Origin: Neodiprion pinetum
Lineage: Eukaryota; Arthropoda; Insecta; Hymenoptera; Diprionidae
Length of the DNA stretch: 64,000 nucleotides
Direction: 5' to 3'
NCBI RefSeq assembly: GCF_021155775.2
Contig: NC_060236.1
Location: 666,001 to 730,000, forward strand
Shown here: one piece after another, positions 26,063 through 38,500 of the stretch
How the letters are laid out: each line of letters begins with the position of its first letter
Numbering within the stretch: position 1 is the stretch's first letter
The notes under the pieces: generated by a model
What the model was told of the DNA's origin: nothing
The model's database searches: none
What the model saw: the letters and a program-made list of their open reading frames with translations, nothing else
Program-made: the position numbers and the translations under genes

Positions 26063-26286
26063 GTAACCACCTTAGCCTTAACCACCTTAACCACCTTAAC
26101 CACCTTAACCTTAACGGAGCCCACGTGGCGCCCCTGAGCCTGAATTTGAACCACATACACGCGAACTTGAACCCGCCGCCCCCAACGCCCCACAATCCCG
26201 CCCCCGCCGCCGCAGCCGCAGCTGCAACGGCAACGGCGCTATTTTACCACCCAAATTTGGACCTGTACAACGCCATGCCTCTGTGA
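25979..26286 (+). CDS. Rbp6: Composite alternative terminal exon 2, long form
   Basis: If the donor at 26063 is skipped, the frame continues for 74 codons to TGA at 26284-26286. The extension begins GNHLSLNHLNHLNHL, carries Asn-Leu-rich sequence, then PPPPTPHNPAPA and an alanine tract, and ends FYHPNLDLYNAMPL. It is GC-rich and C-rich at third positions next to AT-rich intron, which favours real coding. The first third is a small in-frame tandem array of AACCACCTT-like units, so that part could have grown by slippage. I do not recognise this tail in any known protein. The nearest AATAAA is about 1.1 kb downstream (27371). Confidence 0.62.
26063..26068 (+). promoter_or_regulatory. 5' splice site embedded in open frame (second C-terminal switch)
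   Basis: GTAACC follows CAACAG. It is weaker than consensus at positions +5 and +6, which fits partial use. Splicing gives the PTVDLTNG or cassette forms; read-through gives the NHL-rich tail. Confidence 0.7.
26065..26118 (+). repeat. In-frame coding minisatellite (AACCACCTT-like)
   Basis: Units of AACCACCTT or AACCTT repeat directly after the embedded splice donor and encode Asn-His-Leu or Asn-Leu. Three AACCACCTT units in a row are identical. Confidence 0.85.
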
Positions 26287-27370
26287 ACTAACACGCGCGC
26301 TAACAAACGCCATCCCCTTGCTCACAATCAGTCTGTCTTCGCTTTTACGTACTTGTCTTTATCTTCGTCTTCGTCGTTTTTGCCTCCCCATATTTTTGTC
26401 ACTCGCCCGTTTCACGGTTTAATATCGCGGGTGCGCGAGAAGCGATTTTTTGCAGGTAAAAAGCAGTATCGTTAAAAAAAAAAAAAGAGAAGAAAAAAAA
26501 TAAGTCATTCTCCGTTCCACTCCCCGACATTCACCATGGAAACAGTCAAAATGTACAGTGTGGAAAAAACGAGATATTCGTGTGTTTTCCAGCTGCATCG
26601 ATCTGCAATTTTTCAACTTTAATATCGCCCCAATCGTTGTACGGAAAAGAAGAACTCTGCGTGCGATCCTTTCATATTTTATACGTGATAAATGCTAGTA
26701 CGTCGACGCTCGCAGCTGGACGTGACGTTCTTCGCGAAACTATGGGAATGAGCGACAGCGAAAGCCAATGATCGAAACCCTTCTCTGTTGATCTGTCAGT
26801 ATCTAAATTTTAAATTTGTCCAACGCACTTTCCCAACTTTTGCGAGACTACGGAAAGAAATTCGTCCGCCTTTTCGTTCTCCGTACCTGAGTGGCGAAGA
26901 GTCGTATCTTGGCGCACCGTAAGACACGCGTTGTTTACTTCCACAATCTTCGTCGGAGCGTTATTATCACGGCGTAATATCGAGGCTGTTACAAGCTGAT
27001 CAGACCCAAGTCGCTGAGCCGAGTGCCGAAATCTTGTATTTGTTTACATTTCCTCTTCGCTCGTCCGAGAAATCGGCGCTTGCCAAATTCGGATCAAGAA
27101 ATTCAGTCTCGAGCGAACCGCGAAGCGAGCAACAGCTGCTCACCGTAACTCCGTAATTCGTAGTTGATCGAACCAAAGTGTGACAGTGCTTGAAGTGGAA
27201 ACCCTTTCGCCGGCCGCGTGGTTTTTTTACCGATGTTGACGGTCAGCATGGACGATTTCGTCCTGGGCTCTTTTCTCCCACTCGGAGCTTTTCAAAAATT
27301 TGCGAAAAATTCAGGTAATCAGTTTCAGGTGCCTACTTGATATTCCAATGGTTTGCATCGTGAAATTTTC

Positions 27371-27376
27371 AATAAA
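27371..27376 (+). promoter_or_regulatory. Candidate poly(A) signal for terminal exon 2
   Basis: This is the first AATAAA I found after the stop at 26286. The distance of about 1.1 kb is acceptable for a neural-type 3'UTR, but chance occurrence is likely in this composition. Confidence 0.25.
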
Positions 27377-30300
27377 TTCGTTAGCAGAAATTGTTAACAA
27401 CGAAAGATTCTCGACACACCGATAAGTGCGTCCATGTTGACTGGCGGATGGTCGATTTAACTTTCTTCGATAAATTTTCACCGCGACCGTTCGACACGTG
27501 CGTTGCAGTTTCGTTGCACAATCGGAGCCTGCGATTCGAACGAAGCGCGACTTGCGGTATCGATTATTTATTGGCCGATGACCCAGTGCCCGTGAATTTA
27601 ACCCACCTTGTAAATTTTCACCCGCGATATTCGTCAGTGTATGTGTGACGTGCCTGTAAAACCCAAGTGATTTGGTTCATTGGTTCAGACTTGCAGCACG
27701 ACGCTTCTCATCGGTTAATTCAGCAGCTCAGGTATCATATATGTATATAAACATATACATTATATTCTTAATCGCAGTCAATTGAAAATATTCATTATTC
27801 ATTTCCGTTAATTGAAATGACTTACATATTATATATAATATATATATAATAAAATCGACCGATTGTCACTCGGTTTTATCCCCGTAATCGCGAATTCTGT
27901 TATTATACGTGATAATGTCATGACCCTAAATTTATCCATCATTTAATATTATATAATTTATATTCTATGAATAAATTTCAAAGCACTGCGTCTGCAAAGT
28001 CGCGTTGTTTATATGCAAACGTTGCGTTATCTTGAAGGAAAATAAATAAGTAAATAATAACCAAAGATTGTACAGGTACGATAAACGTATATACACATAA
28101 TGAACACATTGAATATGCATATATATCCTATACAAATGAAAATTATTGAGGATGTATTGATATAATTAATATTTGATAGGCGCCTAAGAACGATGCATGT
28201 ATAAATATAGATAATTACACATATGTAATATATATATAGTACATATATATATATATATATATATATAGTCGACGAATGATTGCTCCAGGGCACTTGTGTA
28301 ATAATTGATTGGATTGAATTTCAAGATTGAAAATTAAATTGAAAATTGAGATCGATCGCGAGGATGTCAGAGAAATTATAATTAAACACGTACAGTTATA
28401 ACCTTATATATATATATATATATCCACATACACATGTATATACTTATACATATTGAGTATATAATACGCATCTACTTCATCGCAGCATTTCGTATCGAGT
28501 ATATTATACTATACAACTTGAAAGTTGCTAAATTCTTCTTTATATTATTATTTCACACCTCTTTCAATCGTCGCCCCGGTTTTCGCGTTAACTTTAAGAT
28601 TATCGTCACCATTATTATTATTAGTGTCATCGTTGTTGTTGTTATTACTATTATTATTATTATCATCATTTTTATCAAACAGCTTTCTAATAAATCGGAC
28701 TTGTTGAAAGGGGGAAGAAAATGAGGAAAAAAAATTTGAAATTCTCGCACGTGTATAAAAAAAAAAAAAAAAAAAAAATACGAACAAACGCGTGATATAC
28801 AAAAAGTATATACGTGTATGTAATACTTATACATATGGCATAAGGTCCGTAAGAAAGCGTAAGAAAAGCGTAAGAATAATTGACGTTGAGCCAAGGGTCT
28901 CAAGTGCTTTCTGCATAATTCCATTGTCCCGCTCGACGATTATGGATTCCTTGCGCTGCGGAGTTTTAGAAACTGGCGAAAGAAGTGGGGAAAAAGAATA
29001 AAAATGAAAAATAAAATAAAACGAAGGCGAACCCGGCCTGTAGAATTTAATTCTTTAGAAATTTCAAGTTACCAGCAAAGCTCGCGCGATTCGCGTATAT
29101 GTACAATTATGTACTGTAGGAATGTAATGTAATTACGGACGTACCTTGATGCAGGGAAGTCACTTGCCCCGCGGGACGTTGCGTTAGAATTAGCCCGGAA
29201 CGATTATATTTAACCACGTGAAACTGCAATTTTTTTAAAACCGCGCGCAGTAACGAGTCGAGCTTTATGTGTACAGTATATAATGTACATAAACGAAGAC
29301 GTTGTAACACGTTGTATGTCATTTTGACATATTGTAAACGAGCTAATATTGTGAGAAGCGTTTTTGCGGCACATTATTTGTGCATGAGGAAATTTCTCGC
29401 ACGTCGGATCGTAATTATCGTGACCCAATCCGCTCGCGTTATTTTATTTTATAATTACAATGCGTAAACGAATCATCGTCAATGCGGCTTACTTACCGAA
29501 ATCTTGATGTAAATGACAAAAGGATACTGATGTAATAAAAAAACCGTGTTTTTGGTCCATTTAATAACGACGATGATAACGGCAATTGGAAATCGACTAA
29601 CCAGCCAGTTGACCGGATTAAAAAATTTTATGTAATAAAAATTGTTAAAAATCATAAAAATATAATAACTAAACGAAACTAACACCGCTTACTGTTCCGC
29701 CATCTGTACTAATTACTGTACAAGCGTGTACAATTTCACATAACGTCAGCATCAGAGTGAAGTGTGTCCTTTGCGTTGACTAATAGATGCCTACGTACCT
29801 TATCCCCGTAATGTGTTATAATTGCGGAAAGTACGGCTGATTATTTAATGTAATTAATTGTCATACTAATCACCCAGTGGATCAATTTTCAAAGAGTTAG
29901 ACTGCGTGTTTAACGAACTGATAATATAAAGTCAATTATATTACTTCGAAAGCTTTCTTCGATTAATGAAAATAATTATTTGCATTTTCCTTGACTAGAA
30001 AAAGTGTCCAATTAATTCGTCATACATGCAGTACGATAACAATTCTCTGGTGTCATGTGTATGTAATGATTTTGATAAGAAATCGATAAAAATTCTCTCC
30101 AACATGATGAAATTATTTTTCACAACTGCTTCGTTGAAGTAAAATGAAACAAAGTTATTTCGTAGATTTGCAAATATCACCAATCATTGATTAAAAATTG
30201 CGGTCGAGGAACTATTTCTCTCTCGTTTTATTCGTAAGCAATGCAAAAGAAGAAGCATTAATTTTAAAAAAACTGCAGCTTGTATCGAAACACGTTTTTC

Positions 30301-30494
30301 TGATTATCGCAAATCGTTTTGCAACATCACAGGGTGGGGAGGGAGGGGGTGGAAAATTGTCGTGAAAAAGTGAGAGAAAAAAATCGCGTCTGTGATCCTC
30401 GAACCTTCAAACGAAAAGAATGAATAACGCGACTTATAAATAATGTAGACAATGTTTTTCGGCCGTTGAATTGTGATTCTCTTTCCCTTTTTTT

Positions 30495-30497
<3 letters not shown>

Positions 30498-30546
<49 letters not shown>
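30498..30546. repeat. (TC)n microsatellite
   Basis: About 24 uninterrupted TC units; more CT-rich sequence follows near 30785-30900 and 31015-31030. Confidence 0.95.
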
Positions 30547-30550
<4 letters not shown>

Positions 30551-31408
30551 TCTCGCTTTTCTGCACAACCTCCATACTCGATACGTACATAGATATATAT
30601 TATATATGTATGTATATATACTTATGTACTTCCATATATGTATATGTATATGTATGTATTATTTCCCCGCTTTTCGCATCCTCTGCTGCGGCATTTATAA
30701 TATGTACATTTGAATATTTTTACATGTAATATTTTCACGTCAAAGTTCACGAGGCATGGTCGTGCACAGGGCAGCAGTTCTCTCATCTCTCTCTCTCTCT
30801 CTCTCTTTTTCATTTTCTCTTTCTCTTTATCAGCTGAATCTTTCGGTCTTTTTCTTTCTCTCTGTCTCTTTCTCTCTTTCTCACTTTCTCTCTATTCGTG
30901 TCTTATCTTCTCTTTGTACCCGTCAGCGAAGCGACCGATGGATGAAAATGAGAAAGCCGGCCCGCCCCCCTCGATATGTCCGAAAAGCAGTTTTTTTTTT
31001 TTACCCCCCTTTTTCTCTCTCTCTCTTTTTCTTCGCTGATCCGGTGCCTCCAGGTGTATAAAATATGCGGATAAAATTGCATGGAAATTTATTCAGAAAA
31101 GCGTTCATCTTTCCTGCGTCATTCGTATCGAGTACCTAATCATTGTAGAAAAGAGGAAGAAAGGAAAAAAGAAAATAAGGGAAGATAAAATTTATGTACA
31201 CCTGCGATGTTGACCGAAGAATTGTCGCATTGCGGAAACGAAATTTTCATTACAGGGGGTATGATAAATATTATACGTAAACAAAAATTGTTTAAAATTT
31301 TGCCAACTCGTTGAGCGCAAATTGTAATAATACACTGAAAAATCTCGATCGTGTAACAATCGGATGTCAAAATTACAATACTTAATTACTATATACCTAT
31401 ATGTATAT

Positions 31409-32008
31409 CAGGGTGGTTGTTTTTTAACTATTTTTTTCATACCTATCCTTAGAAAATTTATTTTTCAGCCTCAAACGAAGCCTCGTGAAACCGGAACTCG
31501 ATAGCAAAATTGTAAAAGGTGCCTCATCCGATTTCAATTTTTCAAACACTGTAACCGAAATAACTCGAAAACTGTAAAAGTTGGTAAGCTGCTTTTGGTT
31601 TCAGTCTGCAAGTAATGAAATTTTCTATAAAAAAGAAGTCAGATACTACCATAGACCTAAATATTCGTCTTGTATTCGATACGGACGTTCAAAGTCGACG
31701 ACGAGTGCATTGAATAAACGAATCAAGATGCTTGTTACCTTGCAAATTTTTATCTCGCCCGTCTTCTAAGCTGTTACAAATAATATCACGCAGCAGTCGC
31801 GACATTATCTAACAAACATTTGATCGTTTACAAAATGAGAAACCGAAAACAACTTGTCAACTTGTAGAGTTTTCGAAATGTTTCGATTAGAATTTTGCTA
31901 CCGAGTTGCGGGACTCGCGAGGCCTCGTTTCAGGCTAAGAACCAACTTTTCGAAGGATACGTAGGAAAAATGGAAATTGAATTTTTTCTTTAAATTAACC
32001 CCACTCTG
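31409..32008. mobile_element. Diverged foldback/MITE-like element, about 600 bp
   Basis: The left end CAGGGTGGTT and the right end, which reads CAGAGTGGGG on the minus strand, begin arms that match in inverted order. The clearest part is AACTCGATAGCAAAAT near 31495 against the complement of ATTTTGCTACCGAGTT near 31890, with the flanking GCCTC..CGAAGCCTCG also shared. The arms are diverged, so the copy is old. No protein. Confidence 0.65.
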
Positions 32009-32412
32009 ACGTATATAACATATCGCGTGTTACGAACGATACAAGCTGCGGTTTTTACCGGTTTTGTCAGAATACCAACAATAACCGTTTGTTCCTCAAC
32101 CGTAAAAAATATCGTAAACCATTACAACAGGTTTGTTTGTTCCTTTTTTCTAATTTGTGTTTGAACAAAGAAATAAACAAAAATTTTAATCTCCTATTCA
32201 GCCATCCCCCATACCGATTACATACTCATACGCATATGCCAGGGTTGCCCGCGGGATTATTCGGCGAATTTCGCGCACCTGCGGGAAAACCGTCGAGGTT
32301 ATCGCGGGCTACCCGTGACTTGAACTATAACACAGCTGTGACCGTAGGTTTCAAACTAGCCCCGTTGTTTAGCTATGAAAATAGGGACTTAGGGGGTTCG
32401 TGGTACTTTCAG

Positions 32413-32454
32413 GTGCCTTGGGACTACCGCCATTCACTTCTGCACTATCTCCCG
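32413..32454 (+). CDS. Rbp6: Candidate 42-nt microexon (GALGLPPFTSALSP)
   Basis: ACTTTCAG ends at 32412 and GTGAAC begins at 32455. The 42 nt between are phase 1 at both ends, as every neighbouring exon requires, and read (G)ALGLPPFTSALSP plus one base. The composition suits the Gly/Pro-rich C-terminus, and the stretch sits in a GC-richer patch. Against it, the pyrimidine tract is poor and the donor weak. It could be a chance open stretch. Confidence 0.27.
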
Positions 32455-32562
32455 GTGAACCGCAGCTACACACCTACTCCCCGGAATACAGAATCATTCC
32501 CGAACAATGAATCGAGCGATCGAGCGATCGAACGAGATGATTTACGTATTTTATAAATCACG

Positions 32563-32587
32563 TATATATATATATATATATATATAT
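32563..32587. repeat. (TA)n microsatellite
   Basis: Uninterrupted TA run. Confidence 0.9.
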
Positions 32588-33693
32588 GTGTGATATCCGT
32601 AGCAGCAGCAACAACAACAACGATGATAATAATATAATAAATATAATCAACTCACGTACTCGAGTCGTTAAATAACAATTGAATGTATAATAACGCGTTG
32701 AGTGGAAATAATTTTTTCGCATTCGTACATTTTGATGGATGAGAAAAAACGGGAAATTTTGATGGAAGCGAACTCGTTTTTTGTATTTCAAAACGATATG
32801 TGACAGTTGGTAAAGTTTCAGCAGAAATCTAATTTGCATCGTTGAAATGAATTGAATGGAAAACAAAATGTAATCGCGAACTATGTGTGAAATATTATAA
32901 AATTGATAATCCGACGAGCTGCCGCGTGTTAAATCTTTGTTATCTCGCTGCCGAATATTAGAATGCAATGATTATTATCGTCATCGTTAATGATTCCGAT
33001 GATAACAAACATTTGAATCCGTTAATAATCGGTAATAAATTTTCACGCAGAAAGGGAACGATGTCATTTTGATTTCATTTTTTTTTTTTTTCTTTTTCAA
33101 CTCCTTTTTTCAATTGACGTAATTTATATACAATGCTCTTTGATACCACAACATGATACATTATACATAAATAAAGAACGATAAGATGAAAAAAGTTGAT
33201 AATTACATCTCGCGATGTGTTCGCAAGATTTTTATTTATTTGAATCTGTTATAATATTAATCGTCATAATGATGTGTATCAATTAATGATAACCGTAACT
33301 CGATCTTCATCATTTCCTCGATTTGTATAATATACAATTATTCGCATTATACCTTCACAAACTAGCGCGTTTTACGCGTGATAACAACAATATTAATAAT
33401 AATCGTTTTTAGCAATGTATAACATAATACAATACAACGTACCGATGTTAATTGCTTTGCGATTTTCAACTCATTTCGCTTTGTATTATAGATTTATTTA
33501 AAATTATCACTCGCGCCTATAATATTATCGATATTATCATTTAACTTCATCACTATACCCGCAATTAATCGTTTCACGTTCGTTATTATCATGTTTTTGA
33601 CACGATTTCTCAAATCACCCTCATCCCGCACGCATCCTGATCGGTATTGAAAGTGTATAAAAAATATTGTACATATCACATTATGTATAAATA

Positions 33694-33696
33694 AAT

Positions 33697-33739
<43 letters not shown>
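33694..33739. repeat. (AC)n(AT)n compound microsatellite
   Basis: AC units pass directly into AT units. Confidence 0.93.
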
Positions 33740-33920
33740 GCTATATAACAGTATCATTGATCGAGTAAATTGCTATAAATATAATGACATATTACTATCA
33801 AAGTTGAAGATTCTTTTGTCGGAATTTAAAATGAAAAAAGAAAAAAGGCAAAAAGATGAAAAAAATTACCATTGTCGTTATCATTATTGTTACGATAATA
33901 TATACAATAGTATTAATATT

Positions 33921-33956
<36 letters not shown>

Positions 33957-34957
33957 CATATAATTATATGCCTACAGGAGGTAGACGTTCGAAAATTAAT
34001 TACAATGCGAGATTTGTGAAGTTATTATAATTATACGTATACCATTATCATACGAAAGAAAATTAACGAAATTTAACAACGAATGAAAAAATAATCCCTG
34101 TCACTATTTATCATTCGACCCATAAATACGACAATTATTTGTAAGTGAAGTTAATCTTCGCCAAGCTTACACTTTAATATAGTAACAAACCGTGATATAT
34201 ATATATATATATATATATCTGCGAGTTTCGTTCAGCTGCCGCGTCCTGATTCCAATTAACATTAAATTTGCCACATTATGAAGGAATGATTAAGTTTTCC
34301 GCGAGGTTGAAGCCAGTATTTTGTAAGCCGTCGCAATGTTGAATAGAAAAATTACTCCCGCAATTTTTCTAAGGTTCAGTCAGCGTCAGGTTAATTCTTG
34401 ACTTTCGGTATCGTACTTGTAATTAAATCGACAAAAATATACACATATTGCATACATGCTCAACCGAATGATTTTGAGTTTATCTTGAAGGAAACACAAA
34501 AGAAGAAGAAGAAAAAATGGCAGCAAGCTTTCTACTATATACGCAAAGCTTTTCACTTGTACGGATAAAAATTCTTAGCGGATATTTTAATTATCTTATT
34601 AATTGAGAATTTTTTAATTTATGAACGAGTGATTTTTATTTATTTATTTTTTTCTGTTCTTTGTCTTTGGTTTTATTTTAACTCTGTATCCATGTACGCG
34701 GTTTGACGTGTGATTTATCATTATGAAAATTACAACGTATCGTTTATATTCTATGTAACATAAATGATGTATGGATATATATTATGTGAGGAATATGCAG
34801 ATACAGATAAAAATGTCAGCGTTCCGAATGTGATTATAGGTGAAATTAGGCAGACGTGCATATAAAATGTATACGCCTGGTATATAGATATATATGATGT
34901 GTAAAAACATGTAAATAATCGATGTTCATGAGTAGTAAAGGAAAAAAATGTTCACAG

Positions 34958-35028
34958 ACGCATGGCTGGCAAACTCGGTGGTCCTTCGTCCGGCAAAACG
35001 TCGTCTGCCTCTACCCCCATTCCATTAG
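34958..35028 (+). CDS. Rbp6: Candidate alternative terminal exon (DAWLANSVV...)
   Basis: A GC-rich patch stands out from very AT-rich flanks. After TTCACAG (ends 34957) a phase-1 reading gives (D)AWLANSVVLRPAKRR, then LPLPPFH and a TAG stop at 35026-35028. Joined to exon 25979-26062 the protein would end YPT-DAWLANS and so on. The acceptor has almost no pyrimidine tract, which weakens the call. I do not recognise the peptide. Confidence 0.3.
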
Positions 35029-35421
35029 AAGCCGAAATGTAGAGCGATTTGTACTTGAGCCGATACTCGATATGACGATACAAAGATACTGTGCGTAATA
35101 CGATAGGTATATACACACAATGGAAAGCGAAAAAACAAATAAAAGGAAATAGAAAGAAAAATTAAATCGAATGTGAAGAAACGTGAGGGTGAAATATTTC
35201 GTAGAAATCGGAAACGGTCTCGTGGTATAAAAATCATATTACATATAAACATACCGAAACTGCATACACACATACATACATACATACATACACAATTATT
35301 ATGCCTGTTTAAAATTTGATAACATCACACGTCCAGACGCTCGTCCGAATCTAAAATGCCCGGTGATTGAAGCTAGGCTACGAGTTCCAACGCTCAGATA
35401 ATGTAATTATGTAATTATGTA

Positions 35422-35517
35422 GGGCTTTATTGCTTACAGTTTTAAGAACATTTTAGAATTTTTTTCCTTGAAATTGATAACAAAATAGCGACATGGCGCA
35501 TATAATTAGCGAACGAC
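35422..35517 (+). repeat. Dispersed repeat, copy 2
   Basis: Partner of 5960-6053. Just downstream, CTGTCCAACCTGTAACGG is similar to the reverse complement of CTGTTACAAGTTGGACGG found after copy 1, suggesting both are pieces of one rearranged element. Confidence 0.65.
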
Positions 35518-38500
35518 TCCTAACTCGAACGCTTTTGCGGTGGCGCATCTTCTGACATCACTGTCCAACCTGTAACGGATGGAAAAATTTTTTTTTGAAG
35601 TCAAAGGACTCTTTCGGATTCGAGTTCGTAGATCAAATATATCCGATTGTGAACAAAAAATTGTTCGAAGTATTTTTGAATCGAAATTCAAAAATGTAGC
35701 CATCAAATCGAGTTCATAAACAAGTTTTAAAGATCGTGTCAGAATCCCAAGAAATTTTAAGAAGATTGTAAAATTTTCTTAAAAATGTAAATAATAAATC
35801 TCTCAAACTCAAATTGCTCCAAATGTTTTCCAATGAGAAAAAAAAACTCAAAAATAGGTGCGATCCTAGATCGTCCTTCTGTACCCCCTCCACCCTTAAA
35901 GTGAAGAGCGTGGCGAACTCGTGAAAAGCTCGTCGCACCGGGCCGAGGTTCAAATTGTATCTGAAAGTTAGGAAGCGAGAAAAAAATAAAAAGGTGAATT
36001 AATGGAGGGACACGCGTATTTCTACTGTACTGTAGTTACTGTGACAAAACGATTCTGTGAACTTTGATACGCAATAGCGACGTGAAAAAAGACTCGCCTG
36101 TTATGTTATACAATTGTTATCATCCCTAATCGTATAAATACGTAGACGTATTATACTCGCGGAGGTATAAATTTACGACGGAACTTCATTAATTACATAA
36201 CCTACAATTATAGACGTACCCATAACGTACGATAATAATTGTCAAGAATTTTAAACATTCTGTAGTTGTTGGATCGTAGATGTTCAAAAATCGTAGTGCG
36301 TTGTGTGTAACTTTGTAAAAGCTACACACCTTTAATCGAAACTATTAGGTTAGGTATAATTAGGTATAATACACCATGTATCGTTAGGCGTTTGTAAAAC
36401 GGGTCAACTTTTTGCGTCGTTTCGGCCTCGATTCGCAATTTTCAAGCTTATTGATTCGTCGCGTTTCTTGGAAATCGTGGTTTTCATCGACAGACTCAAA
36501 TTGTTTGCCCGATTTTAAAACCTATCCGATCCTCAGCGATGTTAATGCTATTTCGTAGAATATACTTACACGACTATTAGGGCCTCCGCCAGATTAGGTT
36601 GTCCATGTACTTTAACAATAACCAGACTACTGCTAATACCGCATATATAGTATAACCAAATTCTGAAAAAAAAAAAAAAAACAAACAAAAACTAGAATCA
36701 AATACAAAAAAGAAAAAAAACAAAGAAAGAACCGCCCATCGTCATTGCAAGAAGAGCTTTTTCTCCCCCGTATATATACGTTCGTATATGAATGTTTAAT
36801 ATGTTATACACATATATTATACATAATGATACACCGATCCAATCAATAATTATTCGTTCGCAATGTCAAGTTCAAATCGAATTCGCAAAATAAAAGACAA
36901 AAAAAAAAAAAAACTGTGATCAGATTTCCGCGTGGTTTATAAGTTAACAACGTTGTGTAATTCGTCAATTTGTTATTTAATCAATTCAATTTTATTATAT
37001 ATATTATATATACTTGAAGGAATCGTGGAAAGTGATCGTGAGAAAATTTGGGGGAAATGAAACAATTTATTTCGTGACGAAGAAAAAAAAAGAATCGATA
37101 TTCAATTATAATTCATATTTTATTACTTATAAGTACGATAACGATTCGCGTTAAAATATGCAGCGTCGTATATTATTTATATATAATATATAAATAATTT
37201 TTACTTATTTACACGTACCTATATTGCAATTCCTTTCGACGACGACGAAAGTGAATAAGAAAGGGGGGAAAAAAAAGGAAAATAATTACGTGAAAAAAGA
37301 CAAACGAAACTATCTGTCCTGAGCTTACATTTGTTATATTACCACACCATGCTTAACGATATCCTATCTATTATAATATTTTTATGCACGTCTATAGATC
37401 GTTCGCGTTAACTTTTGTCCAGATTAATTGTTTATTTGTTTATTCTTACTTTTAAAATTTTATTTCTCGTCAGGCAGGAATTGCGCGATTACGGTTGCCA
37501 CTTTCCTCTTTCGCGTCTTCTTTCTTTCCCCTTATTTTCGCACCGTTTGGGTTGAAAATCATGCGGTTGAATAATAATGTTACAGATAATTTAAACTCGG
37601 TATAAAATTAACAATATTGATTCAAATCACGATCTCGATTATCATCTATCTTTGTTCCATCATCGTGCATATAAACGTTAACGCTTTCGATCTGTAGTTC
37701 AATTGTTGCTATTCGTATAAGATTGTTTATATATACATATAATAATCGCTGTGATTGCATGTGCGTTTGAACGCGTTCGCACGTCCGTCGCCGGTTCGAT
37801 TCGTTAGAAAGGGAAGACACAGGAAGAATGTATGTTGTAAAGCGATTTTCGATTCTTTATACAGCTTCTCTGGATAATTGATCGTTCCAATAATTGGAAA
37901 GTTTGAATCTGTTTAAGTTGAATCGATCGATTCGTTTGTAAAAAATAAATAATAACCTCAAAACTTGTTCCTTTTTTAACAACCGATTCCGGGAAAGGCG
38001 CTGCAACGCGATTGGTTATAAGGACTTGCGGTTTTGTTGTCAACGTAAAGAATCGTCAAAAATTACAAATATGAGATGAAGAGTAAAAGAGAAAAACGAA
38101 ACCTCGAGGCGCGAGTTTTGTAAAACGATAGTATTTAATCGTTGAACACTCATACAAATAAGTAAATGAATAAATAAATAAATGAATAAATAAATGATGA
38201 TGATGATGATGATATTATGTCCTTCAGAGATAATCTGAACAAAATATAAGTTAATTGCTATTCATATAAATATATATGTATACAACACATAAAAGTAAAC
38301 ACAATTATCGATATATATGTACATACATGCATACACACGCGCTCTCACACACGAATACACACATAAATACGATAAACACAAACCGGCGTGTATGCACGTC
38401 GTACAATTACGAAATAAGGATTATTAATAATGAATGTCTTATGTAATAAATAAACTATCACGAAACAGCACAAGTTTTAGAAAATTTATGAAAATACGGT

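Noticed and set aside
32089..32556. A 155-codon plus-strand frame
   Set aside because: No domain or recognisable composition; only the 42-nt AG/GT-bounded part fits the gene's phase.
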